Positions 58,209 to 64,000 of a stretch of 64,000 bases of DNA are shown here, in pieces (position 1 is the stretch's first letter; every line of letters begins with the position of its first letter). Where the stretch lies: positions 384,012 to 448,011 of the forward strand of contig JBGAVG010000001.1 of the NCBI GenBank assembly GCA_044228245.1, in the 5' to 3' direction. The DNA comes from Methylotenera_A sp044228245. Lineage in GTDB: Bacteria; Pseudomonadota; Gammaproteobacteria; Burkholderiales; Methylophilaceae. The position numbers and the translations under genes are program-made. The notes under the pieces are model-generated. The model was given only the letters and a program-made list of their open reading frames with translations, ran no database searches and had not been told where the DNA came from.

Positions 58209-60038
58209 TTACTCCACTGTCACGCTCTTCGCCAAATTCCTCGGTTTATCCACATCCGTGCCTTTGAGCAAGGCCGCATGATAAGCCAGCATTTGCACCG
58301 GAATGGTATGCAAAATAGGGGAGAGCACGCCCACATGACGCGGGGTGCGAATCACATGCACGCCTTCTGATGCGGTAAAGTGGCTGTCAGCATCGGCAAA
58401 CACAAATAGCTCGCCGCCGCGCGCTCTAACTTCTTGCATGTTAGATTTTACCTTCTCCAGCAACGCATCGTTTGGCGCAATCACCACCACTGGCATATTG
58501 TTATCCACCAGCGCCAGCGGGCCGTGTTTAAGCTCGCCTGCGGGGTAGGCCTCGGCATGGATGTAGGAGATCTCTTTCAGCTTAAGCGCGCCTTCCAGCG
58601 CGATAGGGTAGTGCACGCCACGGCCCAGGAATAGGGCGTGTTCTTTATCGGCAAAGCGTTTTGCCCATTCGCGGATTTGCGGCTCTAAATTAAGCGCAAA
58701 TTGCACGCTGCCCGCCAGCTGGCGCAAGGCTGCAAGATGCTCCTGCTCCTGTGTAGCGCTTAATAAACCACGCTGTTTGGCCAATGTCGCAGCCAAAGTG
58801 AATAAAGCCACCAACTGCGTAGTGAAAGCTTTGGTAGAAGCTACGCCAATCTCAGCCCCGGCGCGCGTGTAAAACACCAGCTGCGAGGCGCGCGGAATGG
58901 CGCTTTCCTGCACGTTGCATATCGCCAAGGTAAGATTTTGCCCCAAGGATTTTGCATGCTTCAGGGCTTCCATCGTATCCAGCGTTTCGCCAGATTGCGA
59001 AATCGTCACAATCAGTTGCTTGGGATTAGGCACCGATTGGCGATAGCGGTATTCACTGGCGATTTCCACATTGGTGGGTATTTTTGCAATGCCCTCCAGC
59101 CAGTATTTCGCAGTGAGCGCAGCATAATAGCTGGTGCCTGCAGCCAGTATCAAGATACTGTCCACTTGCTTGAATACATCGCTGGCGGACTTGCCAAACA
59201 ACTCGGCAGAGAAACTGTTGTTATCAATCAAGGCTTCAATGGTATCGGTGAGCGCACGTGGCTGCTCGTGGATTTCTTTTTGCATGAAGTGCGAATAGGG
59301 GCCAAGCTCCATGCTGGCGAGCGACACGTCGCTCATATGGATTTTACGGGTTACCTCTACGCTATCGCGGCCATAAATGGTCACGCCATCACGGCGAATA
59401 TCCGCCACATCGCCATCTTCCAGGTAAATCACTTTGCGGGTAACGGATAACACCGCAGAAACATCGGAGGCGATGAAGTTCTCACCTTCGCCCAAGCCTA
59501 TCAGCAGCGGGCAACCCAGACGCGCGGTAATCATGTGTTCTGGTTCTTTAACCGAAATCACGCTAATGGCAAATGCGCCCGTGAGCTCTGCTACCGCCTT
59601 CTGTGTAGCTGCCAGCAGCGCCAAATCTTTGTGGTAATAATGAATTAAGTGAGCAATCACTTCAGTATCGGTTTGCGAGGTGAACTCGTAACCAAGCGCT
59701 TTTAAGCGCGCACGCTGCTCATCATGATTTTCGATGATGCCGTTATGCACCACTGCAATCTCACCTTTAGAGACATGCGGATGCGCGTTGCTCTCGGTGA
59801 CACCGCCATGCGTGGCCCAGCGTGTATGGCCGATGCCGACTAGGCCACTTAGATTCGCATCCAATGCTTTTTCAATCATGGCGGAAACGCGGCCCACCGC
59901 GCGTACGCGCTCGATGCCGTTCCTGTTCAACACCGCAACACCGGCAGAATCATAACCGCGATATTCCAGACGGCTCAGTCCCTCAATCAGCGTTGAAACG
60001 ACGTTTCTATTTGCTACTGCGCCTACAATGCCACACAT
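58209..60038 (-). CDS. glmS: Glutamine--fructose-6-phosphate aminotransferase
   Basis: It makes glucosamine-6-phosphate, the first step to UDP-GlcNAc for peptidoglycan and lipid A. The 609-residue protein has N-terminal catalytic Cys2 (MCGIVGAVANRN), the glutaminase blocks GIGHTRWATHGGVTESNAHPH and VHNGIIENHDEQRARL, and two SIS domains (ILAAGTSYYAA, ISQSGETLDTMEAL, GRGVHYPIALEGALKLKEISYIHAEAYPAGELKHGPLALVD) ending DVDKPRNLAKSVTVE. It is followed on the same strand by nothing within 160 bp; glmU lies upstream with a 67-bp gap. Confidence 0.97.
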   Translation of the reverse strand: MCGIVGAVANRNVVSTLIEGLSRLEYRGYDSAGVAVLNRNGIERVRAVGRVSAMIEKALDANLSGLVGIGHTRWATHGGVTESNAHPHVSKGEIAVVHNGIIENHDEQRARLKALGYEFTSQTDTEVIAHLIHYYHKDLALLAATQKAVAELTGAFAISVISVKEPEHMITARLGCPLLIGLGEGENFIASDVSAVLSVTRKVIYLEDGDVADIRRDGVTIYGRDSVEVTRKIHMSDVSLASMELGPYSHFMQKEIHEQPRALTDTIEALIDNNSFSAELFGKSASDVFKQVDSILILAAGTSYYAALTAKYWLEGIAKIPTNVEIASEYRYRQSVPNPKQLIVTISQSGETLDTMEALKHAKSLGQNLTLAICNVQESAIPRASQLVFYTRAGAEIGVASTKAFTTQLVALFTLAATLAKQRGLLSATQEQEHLAALRQLAGSVQFALNLEPQIREWAKRFADKEHALFLGRGVHYPIALEGALKLKEISYIHAEAYPAGELKHGPLALVDNNMPVVVIAPNDALLEKVKSNMQEVRARGGELFVFADADSHFTASEGVHVIRTPRHVGVLSPILHTIPVQMLAYHAALLKGTDVDKPRNLAKSVTVE

Positions 60039-60105
60039 AACGTTTATTCTTTCTTAAATTATTTTATCCTGTCATTTTCGCGAAAGCGGGGTGACGAATA
60101 AGGCT

Positions 60106-61545
60106 TTATTTTTTTATCTTTACAGGCCGTTTCCAGCCCACGATAGATTTTTGTTCTTTTGCTCTGCATAACGTAAGCTGATCAGCAGGTGCATCCCTTG
60201 TAATGGTGGAACCTGCAGCAATAGTCGCGCCTTTGCCTATGGTAACAGGTGCAATCAATTGCGTATCGGAGCCAACAAATACATCATCTTCAATAATGGT
60301 TCTGAATTTATTAGCGCCGTCGTAATTGCAGGTAATCGTGCCTGCGCCAATGTTCACATTTTTACCGACAGTGGTATCACCCACATAACTCAAGTGATTG
60401 ATTTTACTGCCAATATCTACTTGTGCGTTTTTAAGCTCGACAAAATTACCAATATGCGTCTCAGCCGCCAGTGTAGTCCCCGGGCGGATGCGCGCATATG
60501 GCCCAATGCGGCTATTAGTGCCAATTTTAGCCTGGTCAATATGTGTAAACGGGGCAATGGTTGTTCCGGAAGCAATATCGACATCTTTAATGACACAATA
60601 GGCGCCAATCTTTACATTGTCAGCAATGCTTACCTTGCCTTCAAAAACACAGCCAACATCTATTTCTACATCTTTGCCAGCGCTTAACTCGCCCCGTACA
60701 TCGATTCTTAATGGATCCAGCAGCGTGACACCCGCTTGCATTAAGCTATCGGCGTAGCGCTTCTGGTATATCCGTTCCAGGTCAGCCAAGTCTTTTTTGC
60801 AGTTCACCCCTGTCACAGCGGCTTCATCCTGAGAAATTTCTGTTGCAATCGTATACCTTTTTTTAGACAGGCCAATCCAGCTGTCAGAAGACGATTCGTC
60901 ATCTGCTATTTCGCGCACCGCTGTCTCGTCCTCCAGTTTTGCCATCGCTACGATGTCTGTCAGATAATATTCGCCTTGGGCATTGTTGTTGGTAAGGCGC
61001 TTTAACCAGTTTGCCAGATGCCTGTTCTCGGCAGCGATAATGCCGGTATTCACTTCTTTAATTTCGCGCTGCTGTGAAGTAGCATCCTTATGCTCAATAA
61101 TTGCAGTAACGATACCTTCACTGTTACGAATAATACGGCCATAACCGGTTGGATCCGGCTTTATAAAAGTCAGCAGGCCTAATTCCTCAGTTTGATCGAG
61201 CAGCTTTTTGCAGCTTTCTACACTCAGCAGCGGCACATCCCCCAGCAAAATAAGCGTTGTGGCGTCTGCATCCAGATGCGACAAGGCTTGCTGCACGGCA
61301 TGGCCAGTTCCTAACTGCTCGGTTTGTTCAACCCAGGTAATATTTTCATGCGCGAATGCTTGTGGCACCGCCTCGCCACCATAGCCATAAACCGCAATGA
61401 TTTTCGACGGATCTAATTGTTTGGCGCAATTAATGACGTGCTGTAAGAGCGGTTTGCCGGCCAGTTGGTGCAGCACCTTGGGCTTGTTAGAGTGCATGCG
61501 TGTGCCTTTACCCGCGGCGAGAATGACAATATTGAGTTTATTCAT
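60106..61545 (-). CDS. glmU: Bifunctional GlmU: GlcNAc-1-P uridyltransferase / glucosamine-1-P acetyltransferase
   Basis: The N-terminal uridyltransferase domain has the LAAGKGTRMHSNKPKVLHQL signature and GTGHAVQQAL. The C-terminal left-handed beta helix has hexapeptide repeats (DVGCVFEGKVSIADNVKIGAYCVI, IGPYARIRPGTTLAAETHIGNFVELKNAQ). It converts GlcN-1-P to UDP-GlcNAc. The 479-residue length exceeds the E. coli 456 because about 24 extra residues with a Ser/Asp-rich stretch (DDESSSDSWIGLSKK) lie between the TDI block and the GVN segment that precedes the linker. Transcribed after the atpC terminator, 37-60 bp beyond it, so it needs its own promoter or readthrough. Confidence 0.95.
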   Translation of the reverse strand: MNKLNIVILAAGKGTRMHSNKPKVLHQLAGKPLLQHVINCAKQLDPSKIIAVYGYGGEAVPQAFAHENITWVEQTEQLGTGHAVQQALSHLDADATTLILLGDVPLLSVESCKKLLDQTEELGLLTFIKPDPTGYGRIIRNSEGIVTAIIEHKDATSQQREIKEVNTGIIAAENRHLANWLKRLTNNNAQGEYYLTDIVAMAKLEDETAVREIADDESSSDSWIGLSKKRYTIATEISQDEAAVTGVNCKKDLADLERIYQKRYADSLMQAGVTLLDPLRIDVRGELSAGKDVEIDVGCVFEGKVSIADNVKIGAYCVIKDVDIASGTTIAPFTHIDQAKIGTNSRIGPYARIRPGTTLAAETHIGNFVELKNAQVDIGSKINHLSYVGDTTVGKNVNIGAGTITCNYDGANKFRTIIEDDVFVGSDTQLIAPVTIGKGATIAAGSTITRDAPADQLTLCRAKEQKSIVGWKRPVKIKK

Positions 61546-61581
61546 AATCTGTTTAATTTACTTGATAGTGAAAGTATAAAC

Positions 61582-61607
61582 AAAAAAGGCAGCCTATGGC
61601 TGCCTTT
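61582..61607 (-). terminator. Intrinsic terminator of the ATP synthase operon
   Basis: aaaggcagcc pairs with ggctgccttt around TAT. On the minus strand the stem is followed by a T run (gccttttttg), ending the atp operon before glmU. Confidence 0.9.
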
Positions 61608-61625
61608 GCATAAGTATGAAAACAC

Positions 61626-62051
61626 TTAATGCGCAGCTTTGCGTAAACGCTCAATTGTTTGGATTTGTGCGAGCGCTTCAGACAATTCAGCTTGTGCTGT
61701 TGCATAATCGATGTCTGAAGTTCTGTTTTTCAACGCCTCTTCCGCAGCCTCTTTCGCAGCGATTGCTTTTGCTTCATCCAGGTCATGGCCACGAATTGCC
61801 GTATCAGCCAATACAGTGACTACACCTGGCTGTACTTCCAGCATACCGCCTGAGATGAAAATCAAGGTATCTTCAGCTTCGTTGGCTTGCTTGATACGCA
61901 AAGCACCCGGCTTGATGGTCGTAATCATTGGCGCATGATTTGGGTAGATACCCACCTCACCAGCGCTTGCAGGCGCAACCACAAACTCAGCCTCACCTGA
62001 GAATATGCTTGCCTCTGCACTGACTACATCAATATGAACAGTATTTGCCAT
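61626..62051 (-). CDS. atpC: ATP synthase F1 epsilon subunit
   Basis: The 141-residue epsilon subunit couples proton-driven rotation to the catalytic head and can inhibit ATP hydrolysis. It has the N-terminal beta sandwich (HIDVVSAEASIFSGEAEFVVAPASAGEVGIYPNHAPMITTIKPG) and a C-terminal helical hairpin from about residue 90 on (AKAIAAKEAAEEALKNRTSDIDYATAQAELSEALAQIQTIERLRK). It is the last gene of the operon and is followed by a strong terminator. Confidence 0.96.
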   Translation of the reverse strand: MANTVHIDVVSAEASIFSGEAEFVVAPASAGEVGIYPNHAPMITTIKPGALRIKQANEAEDTLIFISGGMLEVQPGVVTVLADTAIRGHDLDEAKAIAAKEAAEEALKNRTSDIDYATAQAELSEALAQIQTIERLRKAAH

Positions 62052-62107
62052 TTTTTTTCCTTAAAGCGTTTAACTAAATTAGCTAAGTAGACTTAGTTAA
62101 GTTTCTT

Positions 62108-63544
62108 TTAGTTAAGCGTCTTGGCTTTTTCAATAGCCTCTTCAATACCGCCCACCATGTAGAAAGCCTGCTCTGGCAAGTGATCGTATTCGCCGGCAAC
62201 AATCGCTTTAAAGCCTTTGATTGTTTCTTTCAATGGCACGTATTTACCCGGTGCGCCCGTAAACACTTCAGCCACGTGGAATGGTTGTGACAAGAAACGT
62301 TGGATTTTACGTGCACGGCCAACCGCCAATTTATCTTCTGGTGACAACTCATCCATACCCAGAATCGCGATAATGTCACGCAATTCTTTGTAGCGTTGCA
62401 ATGTCGCTTGTACTGAACGTGCCACTGAGTAGTGCTCTTCACCCACGATCAGTGGGTCCAATTGACGTGAGGTTGAGTCCAGTGGGTCAACCGCTGGATA
62501 GATACCCAAAGATGCAATGTCACGTGACAACACAACGGTTGAGTCCAAGTGTTGGAATGTTGTCGCTGGTGATGGGTCAGTCAAGTCATCCGCAGGCACG
62601 TAAACCGCCTGGATAGAAGTAATCGAACCCACTTTAGTTGAAGTAATACGCTCTTGCAAACGGCCCATTTCATCCGCCAGAGTAGGTTGATAACCTACCG
62701 CTGAAGGCATACGGCCTAACAGCGCAGATACTTCAGTACCAGCCAATGTGTAACGGTAGATGTTGTCCACGAAGAACAATACGTCACGGCCTTCGTCGCG
62801 GAATTTTTCCGCCATGGTCAAGCCTGACAATGCTACGCGTAAACGGTTGCCTGGTGGTTCGTTCATTTGACCGAACACCATCGCTACTTTGGATTCTTTC
62901 ATGTCGTCCAGCTTAATCACGCCGGCTTCTGCCATTTCATGGTAGAAGTCGTTACCTTCACGAGTACGCTCGCCCACACCTGCAAACACTGACAAACCTG
63001 AGTGTTGCTTAGCGATGTTGTTAATCAGTTCAAGCATGTTAACGGTTTTACCTACACCCGCACCACCGAACAGACCCACTTTACCACCCTTAGCGAATGG
63101 GCAAACCAGGTCAATCACTTTAATGCCGGTTTCTAACAGGTCAACAGATGGAGATAACTCTTCAAAGGTTGGTGCTTTTTGGTGAATCGAGCGGCGCTCG
63201 TCAGAATCGATAGGACCAGCCTCATCGATTGGGCGACCCAACACGTCCATAATACGACCCAATGTACCTGTACCTACTGGCACTTGAATTTGCGTGCCTG
63301 TTGATTTGAATGCTGTGCCACGTGCCAGACCATCAGATGAGCCCATGGCAATCGTACGTACAATGCCGTCGCCTAATTGCTGTTGCACTTCCAATGTCAA
63401 ACCAGCTTCCGCCTGGCTTGATGCGTCATCAATAATCAACGCTTCAAATACTTTTGGCATTTGATCACGTGGAAACTCAACGTCAACCACCGCGCCAATA
63501 CATTGCACCACTTTACCTACGTTTACTTGATTTGCTTTTGCCAT
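62108..63544 (-). CDS. atpD: ATP synthase F1 beta subunit
   Basis: The 478-residue catalytic subunit has Walker A GGAGVGKTV and Walker B VLFFVDNIYRYTLAG. The catalytic Glu lies in VGERTREGNDFYHEM. The DELSEED-like MDELSPEDK contacts gamma. The length is a little above the E. coli 460, partly from the stretch after the N-terminal barrel (DDASSQAEAGLTLEVQQQLGDG). It lies 56 bp upstream of atpC and 56 bp downstream of atpG. Confidence 0.97.
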   Translation of the reverse strand: MAKANQVNVGKVVQCIGAVVDVEFPRDQMPKVFEALIIDDASSQAEAGLTLEVQQQLGDGIVRTIAMGSSDGLARGTAFKSTGTQIQVPVGTGTLGRIMDVLGRPIDEAGPIDSDERRSIHQKAPTFEELSPSVDLLETGIKVIDLVCPFAKGGKVGLFGGAGVGKTVNMLELINNIAKQHSGLSVFAGVGERTREGNDFYHEMAEAGVIKLDDMKESKVAMVFGQMNEPPGNRLRVALSGLTMAEKFRDEGRDVLFFVDNIYRYTLAGTEVSALLGRMPSAVGYQPTLADEMGRLQERITSTKVGSITSIQAVYVPADDLTDPSPATTFQHLDSTVVLSRDIASLGIYPAVDPLDSTSRQLDPLIVGEEHYSVARSVQATLQRYKELRDIIAILGMDELSPEDKLAVGRARKIQRFLSQPFHVAEVFTGAPGKYVPLKETIKGFKAIVAGEYDHLPEQAFYMVGGIEEAIEKAKTLN

Positions 63545-63600
63545 TTTGTTTCCTAACTTCTTTTAGTCAGATTTAATTAAATTCTTGTGTCTATCACGCC

Positions 63601-64000
63601 TTATGCAACCGCCGCCGCACCACCAACGATCTCTGAAATCTCTTTGGTAATCGCTGCCTGACGCGCTTTGTTATAGACCAGTTTCAATTCCGCAATCACG
63701 TTCTTCGCGTTGTCAGAAGCAGCCTTCATCGCAACCATACGTGATGATTGTTCTGAAGCCATATTTTCAGAAACGGCGTTATACACCAATGATTCGATGT
63801 AACGTACCATCAACTCGTCAATCACAGGCTGCGCTTCAGGCTCATAGATATAATCCCAGTGACCTTTAGCTGCACCGATTTGAACTGCACTCTTCACCAC
63901 AGCGCTCGCACTCAATTTCTCAGCTTTTTCCTCTGTAGGATGTGTACCCAAACGTTCACTGGTCAATGGCAGCAATTGCTCGATTACTGGTTCCTGCTTC
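63601..64000 (-). CDS. atpG: ATP synthase F1 gamma subunit, C-terminal part
   Basis: Only the C-terminal 133 codons lie in the window; the gene continues beyond the right edge. The visible part includes VIDELMVRYIESLVYNAVSENMASEQSSRMVAMKAASDNAKNVI and the final ARQAAITKEISEIVGG, which form the C-terminal rotor helix. It belongs to the same operon as atpD and atpC. Confidence 0.95.
   Translation of the reverse strand, partial: KQEPVIEQLLPLTSERLGTHPTEEKAEKLSASAVVKSAVQIGAAKGHWDYIYEPEAQPVIDELMVRYIESLVYNAVSENMASEQSSRMVAMKAASDNAKNVIAELKLVYNKARQAAITKEISEIVGGAAAVA

Noticed and set aside
1..64000. CRISPR arrays, insertion sequences, prophage or integrase genes
   Set aside because: None seen: no regularly spaced repeats and no transposase, integrase or phage motif in any reading frame I read.

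Overview
The window looks like a chromosomal segment of an obligate or near-obligate methylotrophic betaproteobacterium of the Methylophilaceae, most like Methylotenera. This rests on the gene families and their neighbours: a formaldehyde-activating-enzyme homologue, a PQQ-type zinc metallohydrolase next to a cytochrome b561, pcm-tolC beside waaA, and gltBD next to hemE. It also rests on moderate base composition. Nothing in the sequence names a species. There is no insertion sequence, integrase, phage gene, CRISPR array or rRNA operon. Most of the window is housekeeping, with a more accessory stretch at about 6.1-23 kb.

Layout. 1-6.1 kb: 5' part of a class II ribonucleotide reductase gene with NrdR-type boxes, waaA, then on the minus strand a pcm-like methyltransferase, tolC, an isochorismatase-fold protein and an unknown membrane-anchored protein. 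6.2-11.9 kb: a compact minus-strand efflux operon (SnoaL-like, TfoX-N, TetR, RND adaptor, RND pump) behind a promoter overlapped by a perfect 15-bp palindrome. 11.9-16.5 kb: an NtrC-type response regulator and sensor kinase, divergent from an outer-membrane barrel protein and a PstS-like periplasmic protein. 16.5-22.9 kb: two divergent operons, a PAP2 phosphatase with an EptA-type phosphoethanolamine transferase, and a four-gene pathway (thermostable-hemolysin family protein, acyl-AMP ligase, haem-oxygenase-like diiron protein, SDR). Both have sigma-54-type -24/-12 promoters in the shared intergenic region. A previously hidden 46-codon membrane-protein gene lies at 22862-23002.

23.1-37.6 kb: TPP riboswitch and thiC, a NYN-LOTUS protein, an rRNA pseudouridine synthase, YidB, uppP, an AsmA-like protein, mutY, a Fae homologue lacking the usual active-site histidine, GNAT, DoxX, a quinoprotein-linked metallohydrolase, cytochrome b561 and hemE. 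37.6-49 kb (minus strand): gltD/gltB, hemL, thiE, thiD, tRNA-Gly(CCC), priA. 49-58 kb: argS, a SPOR protein, dsbA with a dnaX-like slippery sequence at its stop codon, an SDR, ettA, yaeQ, an EAL-HDOD protein and an MgtC/DUF4010 membrane protein. 58.2-64 kb (minus strand): glmS, glmU and the end of the ATP synthase operon (atpC, atpD, partial atpG).

The most interesting candidate system is 16.5-22.9 kb. Divergent sigma-54 control of lipid A remodelling and of an uncharacterised acyl-activating/diiron-oxidase pathway suggests a coordinated envelope or signal-lipid response. The NtrC-type two-component system about 6 kb away is a possible activator, but that link is inference. All assignments come from reading the sequence; no database search was run.
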